Shown piece by piece: positions 26,597 through 34,574 of a stretch of DNA of 64,000 nt. A model generated the notes under the pieces. That model worked only from the letters and a program-made list of their open reading frames with translations, ran no database searches and was not told the origin of the DNA. Position 1 is the first letter of the stretch. Each line of letters starts with the position of its first letter. The stretch covers positions 62,001 through 126,000 of the forward strand of contig CAIONS010000056.1 of the NCBI GenBank assembly GCA_903859715.1, given 5' to 3'. This DNA comes from an uncultured Opitutia bacterium (GTDB lineage: Bacteria > Verrucomicrobiota > Verrucomicrobiia > Opitutales > Opitutaceae). The position numbers and the translations under genes are program-made.

Positions 26597-27427
26597 CTAC
26601 GCGACGCTGGCCGGCCACATCTGCGGGAACTGCGGGCCGTAAAACTTTTCGCCCGGCTGCGGGTGCTCGGGGTAGCGCTTCATCATCCAGTCGTTCATGT
26701 GCTCCTGGCCGGGACGGTAGGTGCACTCGCCGGACATCACGTGCGATACGATCGCGCGGCGGCGGCTGGGGGAGAAGTTGCGGTCGCTGCCGTGGAGGAG
26801 CAGGCCGTGGTGAAAGGACACCGAGCCCTTCGGAATGATGACGGGCACTTCGCGGGTCTTGAAGCCGGCGGGGAGGTTGGGCTTCTGCGCGTCGTCGCCG
26901 GTGATGCCCATTGGGAGTTTCCAGATGCCGAGCTTGTGGCTGCCCTCGAGAAAAATCATCGGGCCGGATTCGGGCAAGACATCGTCGAGCGCGATCCAGC
27001 AGGTCACAGTCTGGCACTCGGCGATCATCTGCCAGTAGGCCCAGTCCTGGTGATAGGTGACGACGCGGCCGCCATGGGGCGGTTTGTCCAGGAGCTGGTC
27101 GTGCCACATCCGGATCGTCGGCGCGCCAATGAGCTGGGCGGCGATGTGGCCGATGCGCGGGTCCAACACGGCGCGAGCGAGGGTGGTGTCGGCCTTCCAC
27201 GTGTTGTCGATCTTGATCAGGTCAACGGGCTCCTGGCGCAGTGTCGTGACATCGGGCGGCGAGCCCTTGTCGAACTGGCCGGCGATGACGCGGTCAGCCG
27301 CGGCGTTGATGGCGGCGACCTCGGCGTCGGAGAAAACGTGCGGCTGGATATGATAACCGCGCTGGTCGAAGAGCGCGATTTCCTGGGGAGTGAGGGTGGT
27401 GGAATCGGTCACGGAGGGGGAGGACAT
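26597..27427 (-). CDS. Phytanoyl-CoA dioxygenase (PhyH) family protein
   Basis: A 276-aa Fe(II)/2-oxoglutarate-dependent oxygenase. The metal triad is visible as HQDWAYW (HxD, near residue 130) and the distal His within SFHHGLLLHGSDRN. The 2-oxoglutarate-binding Arg is likely within the following PSRRRAIVSH. GPMIFLEGSHKLG is typical of the family. The start is ATG 27427 (MSSPSVTDSTTL). It is divergently transcribed from an AraC-type regulator across 85 bp, which suggests that the regulator controls it in response to a substrate. The substrate is unknown; family members hydroxylate many small organic compounds. Confidence 0.87.
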   Translation of the reverse strand: MSSPSVTDSTTLTPQEIALFDQRGYHIQPHVFSDAEVAAINAAADRVIAGQFDKGSPPDVTTLRQEPVDLIKIDNTWKADTTLARAVLDPRIGHIAAQLIGAPTIRMWHDQLLDKPPHGGRVVTYHQDWAYWQMIAECQTVTCWIALDDVLPESGPMIFLEGSHKLGIWKLPMGITGDDAQKPNLPAGFKTREVPVIIPKGSVSFHHGLLLHGSDRNFSPSRRRAIVSHVMSGECTYRPGQEHMNDWMMKRYPEHPQPGEKFYGPQFPQMWPASVA

Positions 27428-27512
27428 GGGAAAGTGGTTGCAGGCTATCATGGTCCGGGGAAATTACGTTCAGAATCAGAGCCCAGTTTGTACAGCTCTT
27501 TGCCTCCGCCCG

Positions 27513-28394
27513 ATGAAAGCCCTGCGCACCCACCAGATCCTGAGCGGGTTCTTCCTGGAGAACCCGGTGGAAGCCCTGCCGGCCATTACGCACTGCGGCG
27601 AGGCGTTGTGCAGCTCGCATCACCAGCTGACGCCGCATGCGCACACGGGATTTGAGTTCGTCTACATTTCGCGCGGGCAGGCGTTCTGGCGGATCAAGGA
27701 TACGCTCCTGCACCAGCGCATGGGCGATTTGCTCATCACTTATCCGCGCGAGGTGCATGACACCGACCGGGAGCCGGGCGTGGAGTTTTACCTGAACTGG
27801 ATCGGGCTGGATCTCGATCAACTGGGGCGCGAAGGGAGAAAGCTCGCGGCGCTGCTCCGTGCGGACCGGCCGCATCTGCTGACACACTGCCACGAGATGG
27901 AGGCGGTGTTGCGCGGGATCTATGCGCAGATGGTGGCGGCGCGTCCGCTGCGTGACCGCGTGATCTTGCAATACCTGAAAACCTTTCTGCGGTTGCTGGA
28001 ACAGCGGCTGAGTCTGTCCGCCACACCCGTGGCCGCGTTGTCGGTCGGTCCTTATTCCGCGGCGACGGGCCGGGCGCTGGCTTTTCTGCGGGAGAATCTC
28101 GACCGGCGCGCCTCGGTGCAGGAACTGGCCGCGGCGGCGACGGGTGGGAGTGTGGCGCGGTTTTGCGCGCGGTTTCGTCGCGAGGTGGGCGTGGCGCCGG
28201 GGGCGTATCACCTGCGGCTGCGCCTAGACGCGGCGCGGCAGGCGCTGCGTCAGCCAGAGTCGCGGGTGACGCATGTGGCGATGCGGTATGGGTTCAGTTC
28301 CTCGCAGCATTTCAGCACGGCTTTCCTCCGAGCCTTCGGGGTCACGCCGCGCGCGTGGCAGACCGGGCGTGCGACGAACGAGGGAGGCGGTTAA
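27513..28394 (+). CDS. AraC-family transcriptional regulator
   Basis: A 293-aa regulator. An N-terminal cupin-like sensor contains HHQLTPHAHTGFEFVYISRG, with a His-rich metal/ligand site, and ITYPREVHDTD. The C-terminal double helix-turn-helix comprises SVQELAAAATGGSVARFCARF and VTHVAMRYGFSSSQHFSTAF, followed by FGVTPRAW, the AraC signature. The start is ATG 27513 (MKALRTHQIL). It lies back-to-back with the PhyH oxygenase, whose promoter it probably controls, and may be autoregulated. Confidence 0.92.
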   Translation: MKALRTHQILSGFFLENPVEALPAITHCGEALCSSHHQLTPHAHTGFEFVYISRGQAFWRIKDTLLHQRMGDLLITYPREVHDTDREPGVEFYLNWIGLDLDQLGREGRKLAALLRADRPHLLTHCHEMEAVLRGIYAQMVAARPLRDRVILQYLKTFLRLLEQRLSLSATPVAALSVGPYSAATGRALAFLRENLDRRASVQELAAAATGGSVARFCARFRREVGVAPGAYHLRLRLDAARQALRQPESRVTHVAMRYGFSSSQHFSTAFLRAFGVTPRAWQTGRATNEGGG

Positions 28395-28407
28395 TTCTAT
28401 CGGGGAA

Positions 28408-28436
28408 TCACGCAGAGGCGCGGAGACGCGGAGAGC
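28408..28436. repeat. ACGCAGAGGCGCGGAGACGCGGAGA repeat
   Basis: Near-tandem GCGGAGA words lie in the 240-bp gap (28395-28634) after the AraC gene. The rest of the gap shows no gene; an AT-rich stretch (TAAAATATATC) just precedes the transglutaminase ATG. Confidence 0.5.
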
Positions 28437-28634
28437 AGAGATCGGAGGATGCGGGCGAGTCGTCCCCGATGAGGGCTTAAGCTCTTGCAGACTGCCGTGG
28501 GCGGAGCGCATGGCTCATCCGGGAAATGCCGTTCCGCGGAACCACCAGCCCGGTGGGCGTACGATAGAGACACTCACCTTAACCGCCCGATTCGTTTGCC
28601 AGTGGCACGATAGTGGCTCCCTCTAAAATATATC

Positions 28635-29561
28635 ATGAGCACGCCCAACCCCGATTCGGCGGACTTTGATGTGACCGTGCGGATTGGCTGCAACCTGGTC
28701 TACGAGGTGACGGGATCGGCCACGCTGCTGCTCAACGTGAAGCCACGGCCGGACCGGCGGCATGCAGTGGTCGAGGAACAGCTCACGCTCGGCCGCAACC
28801 TGCGGGTGGATGAATTTGACGACAGCCATGGCAATCGCGTTTACCGGCTGGCGTTGCCGGCGGGACGTCACGAGATGCGGCACGATGCGGTGGTGCGGGT
28901 GTATTCGCAGCCGGACAACCATGACCTGATGAACACGATGCCGCTGCCGCCGGACGCCCTGCCGCCGGGAGTGCTGCGCTACACGCTGCCGAGCCGGTAC
29001 TGCGATTCCGACAAACTGGGTAAGTTTGCATGGGAGAAATTCGGCCGGATTGAGCACGGCTGGCCGCGCGTGCAGGCGATCAGCCAGTGGGTGCACGACA
29101 ATATCGAGTACCGCTACGGTTCGGGTCAGCCGGACCTCTCCGCGTGGGATGTGCTGCAGCGCGGCCATGGCGTGTGCCGGGATTTCGCGCACTTGGCAGT
29201 GGCGCTGAACCGGACCTTCAACCTGCCGGCACGCTATGTGACCGGGCATTTGCCGGACATCGGATGTCCGGATCCGGAGAACCACATGGATTTCCACGCC
29301 TACGGGGAAGTGTACCTCGGGGGGAACTGGTTCACGACGGATGCGCGCTTCCATGTGCCGCGTATCGGCCGGATCAAGGTCTCGTGCGGACAGGACGCGG
29401 TGGACGGGGCGTTCTCGACGATCTACGGCGGCGCGAACCTCGCGTGGTTCGAGGTCTGGGCGTATCAGGTCGTGCGCGGGACAGTGGCCGTGGGCGACCC
29501 GCTCGATTTCACGAAGCGGATCGACAATCAGTGGACGGTGCAGACGGACGCGCGGAAGTAA
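28635..29561 (+). CDS. Transglutaminase-like cysteine protein
   Basis: A 308-aa protein with a bacterial transglutaminase-like core. The catalytic Cys is in RGHGVCRDFAHLAVALNR, the His in MDFHAYGEVYLGG and the Asp in NWFTTDARFHV, in the canonical order. The N-terminal part (about residues 10-110) is the beta-rich domain common to this family. It has no signal peptide, so it is probably cytoplasmic. Members may act as peptidases, amidases or crosslinkers; the substrate is unknown. It is convergent with the SnoaL-like gene (gap 35 bp). No Shine-Dalgarno is seen before the ATG. Confidence 0.88.
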   Translation: MSTPNPDSADFDVTVRIGCNLVYEVTGSATLLLNVKPRPDRRHAVVEEQLTLGRNLRVDEFDDSHGNRVYRLALPAGRHEMRHDAVVRVYSQPDNHDLMNTMPLPPDALPPGVLRYTLPSRYCDSDKLGKFAWEKFGRIEHGWPRVQAISQWVHDNIEYRYGSGQPDLSAWDVLQRGHGVCRDFAHLAVALNRTFNLPARYVTGHLPDIGCPDPENHMDFHAYGEVYLGGNWFTTDARFHVPRIGRIKVSCGQDAVDGAFSTIYGGANLAWFEVWAYQVVRGTVAVGDPLDFTKRIDNQWTVQTDARK

Positions 29562-29596
29562 CCACAAGAGTTAGGGCTGACTCTTTTCTTGGCTCT

Positions 29597-30028
29597 TCAG
29601 GCTTTTTTCAGGATGAGCTTGCCTGTCGAGGGATCCACGGGGGCCGAAGTATGCTGGTGGACAATCTTCCATCCGCCGGGACGGTAACTGAGTGCCCACG
29701 TCAACCGGTTCTGCATCTCGCGCAGCTTTTGCCCGTCAGAGTTTACGGCCCTAAACGTGACGGTAGCGTGGGCGAAGGCTAAGTCGGAGCCAGTCGTCAC
29801 GTGGACGTCCGCAAACTCGACGACCACCCGGTCGGTTCCGAGCGAACCCAACCAGTCAGCCGCCGTCTTCCGCCAAGCGGCGATGCCTTGGTAAGACCAA
29901 TCGCCCCACATGTCGAAGGCGCAGATTTCCGTGTCAAAGAGCGCGGCGAAGGCGTCGACGTCCTTGGCGAAGACCGCGGTTTGATAGGCGGAGAGAAGAC
30001 GGTGAATCGGTTGTTCGCTGGTGTTCAC
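29597..30028 (-). CDS. SnoaL/NTF2-like small protein
   Basis: A 143-aa protein of the cone-shaped NTF2-like fold (SnoaL/YybH group). It has an N-terminal helix IHRLLSAYQTAVFAKDVDAF followed by the typical ALFDTEICAFDMWGDWSYQG. The sheet strands LAFAHATVTFRA and LTWALSYRPGGWKIVHQHTS come next. The usual roles range from polyketide cyclase to ketosteroid isomerase or stress protein; the ligand cannot be told. It follows the ArsR-methyltransferase gene on the same strand, 25 bp apart, so the two may form an operon. Confidence 0.8.
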   Translation of the reverse strand: MNTSEQPIHRLLSAYQTAVFAKDVDAFAALFDTEICAFDMWGDWSYQGIAAWRKTAADWLGSLGTDRVVVEFADVHVTTGSDLAFAHATVTFRAVNSDGQKLREMQNRLTWALSYRPGGWKIVHQHTSAPVDPSTGKLILKKA

Positions 30029-30053
30029 GGGTAATTCATCTCAATCCACACCC

Positions 30054-30992
30054 TCATCTGCCAGACTTGATCCCACTCGCCAGCAGCGTCTCGAAATGGG
30101 GTTCGTTTTCCTCGCGGGCGACGGCAGTGACTTCCACTTTGGTGAAGCCGGCTTTTTTCAGGAAGGCGTGGAGGGCGCTCTCCTTGAAGCCCAGCCAGAC
30201 GTCGGCATAGAGCTCGCGGGCTTTTTCGAAGGTGTGCTCGTTGAGGTCGAGGATGAGGATCTGGCCGCCGGGTTTCAGGATGCGGAACGCCTCGTTGACG
30301 GCGGCCTGCGGGTGCTGCGCGTGATGCAGCGCCTGGCTGAGGATCGCGAGGTCCACGGATTTGTCGGGCAGCGGGACCTGTTCGATGTCGCCGTGCTTGT
30401 AGACGAGGTTGGCCAGGCCGTTCTTTTGCGCGAGCTCGGTGCCGACCTCGACCATCTTGGCGGAGTTGTCGATGCACCAGACCTGCTTGGCGCGATGGGC
30501 GAGCAGTTGGGAAACGAGGCCCTCGCCGGCGCCGAGGTCGGCGATGGTGATGGCGGGGGTCAGGCGGAGGGCGAGATGACCGAGTGCTTCCCACGAGCGG
30601 CCGGGGCAGTAATTTTTGCCGAGGCGGCCGGCGATGAGGTTGAAATATTGCTCCTGCGTGCGGCGGCGTTTTTGGAGGATGCGGTCGAGATTGTCGCGGT
30701 CGTCGGTCAACGTGGGCAGGTCCGCGACAGAGTCGGTTGCCGCACGGAGCAAAGTGAGGTGCTTGGGCGGGAGACTGGAGCGGAGCGAATAGAAGGCCTT
30801 CTTGCCCTCGCGGCGGTCGCTGACGAGGCCGGCCTGGCGGAGGAGGGCGAGCTGCGAAGAGATGCGGGACTGGCCCATGCCGAGAATTTCCTGGAGCTCG
30901 GCGACGGAGAGCTCCTCGCGCATGACGAGGGCAAGCAGCCGGAGCCGCGTGGGGTCGGAGAGGATTTTAAGGATGTCCCAGGAGGCGTTCAC
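30054..30992 (-). CDS. ArsR-type regulator fused to SAM-dependent methyltransferase
   Basis: A 312-aa fusion. Residues 1-80 are a winged helix of the ArsR family: DILKILSDPTRLRLLALV, then LSVAELQEILGMGQSRISSQ and SDRREGKKAFYSL. Residues about 125-300 are a class I methyltransferase with motif I TIADLGAGEGLVSQLLA, CIDNSAKMVEVG, the LAILSQALHH segment and LKPGGQILILDL. No metal-binding Cys pair is seen in the ArsR helix. Such fusions are known in several phyla, often near methionine-cycle genes; no such neighbour occurs here. It may sense SAM/SAH or a methylated product, which is an inference. Confidence 0.88.
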   Translation of the reverse strand: MNASWDILKILSDPTRLRLLALVMREELSVAELQEILGMGQSRISSQLALLRQAGLVSDRREGKKAFYSLRSSLPPKHLTLLRAATDSVADLPTLTDDRDNLDRILQKRRRTQEQYFNLIAGRLGKNYCPGRSWEALGHLALRLTPAITIADLGAGEGLVSQLLAHRAKQVWCIDNSAKMVEVGTELAQKNGLANLVYKHGDIEQVPLPDKSVDLAILSQALHHAQHPQAAVNEAFRILKPGGQILILDLNEHTFEKARELYADVWLGFKESALHAFLKKAGFTKVEVTAVAREENEPHFETLLASGIKSGR

Positions 30993-31101
30993 ATGCGGAG
31001 CGGAGGAAGGAGAAGGGAGAAAGGAGAAAGGGGAAAGACGAAACGCGGAGAGGTGGGGTTTTTATCGCGGAAGCGCGGAGTCGGAGGGATTGGGGTAGGG
31101 G

Positions 31102-31216
31102 GGGACCGCTGGGCCCGCCGGGTTTGGTTGAAGGTGGAACGCGTTGGTTTGATCGCGCAGCGGAAAGCGCATTGAGGGCAATGCGCTCTATCTCGGACGG
31201 CGCGCCCAGCGGTCCC
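31102..31216. repeat. Inverted repeat GGGACCGCTGGGC
   Basis: Perfect 13-bp arms at 31102-31114 and 31204-31216 enclose a GTGGAACGCGTTGG word shared with the ispD-ispF element. A polypurine GGAGAAGGGAGAAAGG tract lies at 31005-31045, and a CGCGGAAGCGCGGAG word nearby. Together they fill the gap upstream of the ArsR fusion. Confidence 0.6.
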
Positions 31217-31240
31217 GCCCCACCTTTGAGCCACAAAAAA

Positions 31241-31262
31241 GCCGCGACCCGAGGGTCGCGGC
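31241..31262 (-). terminator. Intrinsic terminator of the GreA-like gene
   Basis: A GCCGCGACC / GGTCGCGGC stem followed by six T on the minus strand lies just past the stop at 31284. Stem and flanks are almost identical to the pnp terminator at 2350-2371. Confidence 0.88.
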
Positions 31263-31283
31263 TTGAAAGAGACGGGCGCCTGC

Positions 31284-33122
31284 TCAGGCCTTGGCGTAGA
31301 GCGCGATGCTCACGATCGTGTAGTTCTCCTCGGAGGCGCCGGTCTTCACCTTGACGGTTTCGCCGGCCTTTTTGCCGAGCAGGGCGGAGCCGAGCGCGGT
31401 CTTGTAGGAGATGATGTTCTGGTCCGGGTCGCCGTCCCAGGCGCCGAGGATCGTGTAGCGGGTGGTCTTCCCGTTCTCGGCCTTGATCTCGACGATCGTG
31501 CCGGCGCTGGCCTGCTCGGTGGAGGCTTCCTTGAAGTCGGTGACGCGGGCGCGGCCGAGGTCCTTCTCGAGGTTGGTCTTCTGGGCCATGAGGACCTGCT
31601 GGTCCTGCTTGGCCATCTTGTACTCGGAGTTTTCCTTGAGGTCGCCGTGCTCGCGGGCGGTGGCGATGGCCTTGGAGTTCTCGGGGATCTTCTTGGAGAC
31701 GATGATCTCGTACTCCTCGCGCTTGCGCTCGAAGCTGGGCTTGGAGACGAGCAGCTGCTCTTCCTTGCCCTCGGCATCGGCGGCGACGAGCGACTGGATC
31801 TTGGGGAAGATCTTGATGAAGCGGGCGAGCAGCGACTTCTTGGTGAGCTCCTCGAAGCCCTGGTTAAGCATCAGCGTGTTCGCGAGATCGCGGGCGGTCT
31901 CGGGATCGGCGGTGGAGAGGAGGTCGGCGATGAGGTCGGTGTCCTCGCTGAGGATGTCGGCGAGCGGGATGCGGCGGGCGCTGGAGGCCTGGAGCGCCTC
32001 GTAATCGATGGCGAAGAACACGGCGCCGAGGAGGCGGGGCGTGATCAGGTCGTTGAGGAGCTTCGCGAATTTCTTCGAGTGGCGGTTCTTGACGATCCAG
32101 AGGAGGACCGGGGCGCGCAGGTTCTGCTCGGTCTGCCAGCGCTTGAGGGCGGCGGCGAGTTCCTCGGCATGGCCGTTCTCGACGAGGAAGTTGATGCACT
32201 CGGTCGTGAACTTGCCCTGCGAGGTCTTGAGGAGGGTGAAGACGATGTCACGGCACTCGATGGGGTGGGTCTCCTTGACGAGGTCGAGGAACTGGCCCTG
32301 AAAGTGAACGGGGATCTTTTCCGCGATGGCGGGCAGGTCGCGGACGGTGGCGATGAGAGCGGCCTGGGAGGGCTCGAAGACCTCGTCGGAACCGGCGAGC
32401 TTGGCGAGGTCGTCGCGGACGGACGCGCCATAGAGGCGCTCGGAGGCGTCGATCTGGTTGCTGTCCTTCACGGCGTCGGCGACGGCCTTCAGGATGGCGA
32501 CGAGGTCGGTCTTGATCTCCTTCTTGGCGACGGTGGCGACGAGTTCCTCGGCCAGCGCGATGCGGCGGCGGGCGGAGCGGGTGGAATTGAACTGCTCGAG
32601 GATCTCGTCCTCGGCGGACACGGGCGTCTCACGGAGCACGAAGAGCTCGGTCTTCTTTTCCGGGGTGGAGATGCGCGGATCCTTGGCGACGGCCTTCTTG
32701 GCGACGGACCACCACTTCTTGTACTTATCCTCGCCGACGACCTGGGTGAGGGTGATCTCGAGGTCGATGGCGCTGGTGGCGTGATTCGGGTAGGCCTCGA
32801 GGGCCTCGGCGATGAGCTGGGCGGGATTCTCGGCGATGAGCTCGGCGATCTTCTTCGGCTCGGTTTCCTTGCGGACCAGCAGGTGCTTGGCCGGCAGGAT
32901 CTCCATGGTGTTCAGACAGAACGTCGGATCCATGGGGTGGCCCTTCTTGCCCTTGAAATCGATGATGAGGCGCTGGGAGGACTCGTCGTAGGACTTGATC
33001 TGGCCGAAACCCCAGCTGCGGTGGATGCAGTAAGCGCCCGGTTCCATGGCCTCCAATTTGGCTTTGGCCGCCTTGAGGGACGGATTTTTGGCAATGAGCG
33101 CGGAGAGAGCTTCGGAATTCAT
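31284..33122 (-). CDS. greA: GreA/GreB-type transcript-cleavage factor with long N-terminal extension
   Basis: A 612-aa protein starting at ATG 33122 (MNSEALSALIA). Only the last ~155 residues are GreA: the coiled coil (FERKREEYEIIVSKKIPENS, then ATAREHGDLKENSEY with the acidic tip) and the FKBP-like C-terminal domain (SAGTIVEIKAENGKTTRYTI, ALLGKKAGETVKV). Gre factors enter the RNA polymerase secondary channel to rescue backtracked complexes. The ~455-residue extension includes GAYCIHRSWGFGQIKSYDES and helical repeats. Usual GreA is about 158 aa; a comparable long form is known in Chlamydia. The gene is divergent from rsmB (82 bp) and has its own terminator. Confidence 0.9.
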   Translation of the reverse strand: MNSEALSALIAKNPSLKAAKAKLEAMEPGAYCIHRSWGFGQIKSYDESSQRLIIDFKGKKGHPMDPTFCLNTMEILPAKHLLVRKETEPKKIAELIAENPAQLIAEALEAYPNHATSAIDLEITLTQVVGEDKYKKWWSVAKKAVAKDPRISTPEKKTELFVLRETPVSAEDEILEQFNSTRSARRRIALAEELVATVAKKEIKTDLVAILKAVADAVKDSNQIDASERLYGASVRDDLAKLAGSDEVFEPSQAALIATVRDLPAIAEKIPVHFQGQFLDLVKETHPIECRDIVFTLLKTSQGKFTTECINFLVENGHAEELAAALKRWQTEQNLRAPVLLWIVKNRHSKKFAKLLNDLITPRLLGAVFFAIDYEALQASSARRIPLADILSEDTDLIADLLSTADPETARDLANTLMLNQGFEELTKKSLLARFIKIFPKIQSLVAADAEGKEEQLLVSKPSFERKREEYEIIVSKKIPENSKAIATAREHGDLKENSEYKMAKQDQQVLMAQKTNLEKDLGRARVTDFKEASTEQASAGTIVEIKAENGKTTRYTILGAWDGDPDQNIISYKTALGSALLGKKAGETVKVKTGASEENYTIVSIALYAKA

Positions 33123-33204
33123 AGTTGCGAAAGTGATGTCCTGAACGGGAGAGTTGAGCGGATAATGACTAACCTTGTCAAACAGTGTGTCGAAAGCCCC
33201 TCCC

Positions 33205-34506
33205 ATGAGTAATAACGAGTCCACGGGGACCTCGGGAGCATGGCCCGCGGCCATCCACCTCCTCGCCCGCTGGCTCGACCGCCGGGAACGCATCGACGAG
33301 CTGATCGACAGCCTGCCGCCGGGCCTGAGCGGGCCGGAACGGGCGCGCTGCCAGCACCTCGTGTTTGGCGTGGTGCGCCATTTTGGACGCCTGGATGCGG
33401 CCCTGAGCCGGCTGATCGCGCATCCGCCGCGGTTCCCGACGCGGGCGGTGCTGCTGATGGCGGGTTATGAACTGATCGAGGCCGCCGGCACGCCGGAGGC
33501 GGACGGATTGGTGGCAAAGATTGTCCACCACGCCGTGGAGCAGACCAAGGCGGTCGCGAGCAAATCCGAAGCCGGGCTGGTCAATGCCGTGGTCCGCAAA
33601 CTGGCGGGAGTGCTCGCCGCGCCGCCGCCGCCGAAGGTCGCGCCGGCGGAAGTGCTGGCGGAATATTTTTCGCATCCGGACTGGCTGGTGCGGCGCTGGC
33701 TGGTGGACTTTGGAGCCGAAGGCACGCGGAAGCTACTGGAATGGAATCAGCAGCCGGCGACGGTTTATGCGCGCTGGCGCGGCGCCGAGGGTGAAGCTCC
33801 GCCTGATTTTTTGAAGGCCACGCCCTGGGCGGGGTTTTATGAAGTGCCCTCGGGACGCTGGTCGCACGTCGAGCCGCTGCTGAAGACCGGGAAAATTTAT
33901 CTGCAGGATCCGGGCACGCGGTTGTCGGTCGAGCTGCTCGCGCCGCAGCCGGGCGAGACGGTGCTCGAAGCGTGTGCGGCGCCGGGCGGCAAGAGCCTGC
34001 TGATGGCGGACACGATGAAGACAGGCAAGGTCGTGGCGATGGATCTGCCGGGGCCGCGCATTGCGCGGCTGAAGGAGAATCTTTCCCGCGCCCATGGTGT
34101 CGAGGTGGCGCTGGTGCAGGCGGACCTGCTCGAGAACACCGCGATGATCCTGCATGAGCACAAGCTGCCGGACACCTTCAGCGCAGTGCTGATCGACGTG
34201 CCGTGTTCCAACACGGGCGTGATGCGTCACCGGGCCGACGTGAAGTGGCGGCTGGATCCGCGCGACATCGACAAGCACGCGCGCCAGCAGCTCACGTTGC
34301 TGCACGCGGCGGCGCGGCTGGTCGCGCCGGGCGGGCGGCTGGTCTACTCGACCTGCAGCATCGATCCCGAGGAGAACGAGCGGGTCATCAAGGCGTTTTT
34401 CGACAGCCGGGCGGGCGGGCCGTTCAAGCTCGAGGCCAAGGCGGTGAGCCTGCCGTGGGTGGCGGGGCACGACGGCGCGGCGGCGTTCTTGCTGCGCAAG
34501 AGCTAG
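33205..34506 (+). CDS. rsmB: 16S rRNA (cytosine-C5)-methyltransferase RsmB
   Basis: A 433-aa protein beginning at ATG 33205. The N-terminal NusB-like helical domain (about 1-140) is followed by a Rossmann methyltransferase with VLEACAAPGGKSLLMADTM, VVAMDLPGPRIARLKEN and the two catalytic cysteines in DVPCSNTGVMRHRADVKWRL and LVYSTCSIDPEEN. It methylates C967 (E. coli numbering) in 16S rRNA. A TTG-initiated extension from 33175 is possible but less likely. It is divergent from the long greA and convergent with the retropepsin-like gene. Confidence 0.92.
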   Translation: MSNNESTGTSGAWPAAIHLLARWLDRRERIDELIDSLPPGLSGPERARCQHLVFGVVRHFGRLDAALSRLIAHPPRFPTRAVLLMAGYELIEAAGTPEADGLVAKIVHHAVEQTKAVASKSEAGLVNAVVRKLAGVLAAPPPPKVAPAEVLAEYFSHPDWLVRRWLVDFGAEGTRKLLEWNQQPATVYARWRGAEGEAPPDFLKATPWAGFYEVPSGRWSHVEPLLKTGKIYLQDPGTRLSVELLAPQPGETVLEACAAPGGKSLLMADTMKTGKVVAMDLPGPRIARLKENLSRAHGVEVALVQADLLENTAMILHEHKLPDTFSAVLIDVPCSNTGVMRHRADVKWRLDPRDIDKHARQQLTLLHAAARLVAPGGRLVYSTCSIDPEENERVIKAFFDSRAGGPFKLEAKAVSLPWVAGHDGAAAFLLRKS

Positions 34507-34574
34507 CGGGCGGGTTAGCTCTTAGCTTTCAGCGATCAGCGGATGACGAGCCCGTTGCGCGGCGAGCGCGCAAC

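Noticed and set aside
28596-28629. Sigma-54 or sigma-70 promoter before the transglutaminase gene
   Set aside because: TGGCAC lacks a proper TTGC partner, and the TTGCCA to TAAAAT spacing is 22 bp.
31263-33212. 649-codon plus-strand frame opposite greA
   Set aside because: Leu/Gly/Asp-rich shadow; the minus strand encodes the recognisable Gre domains.
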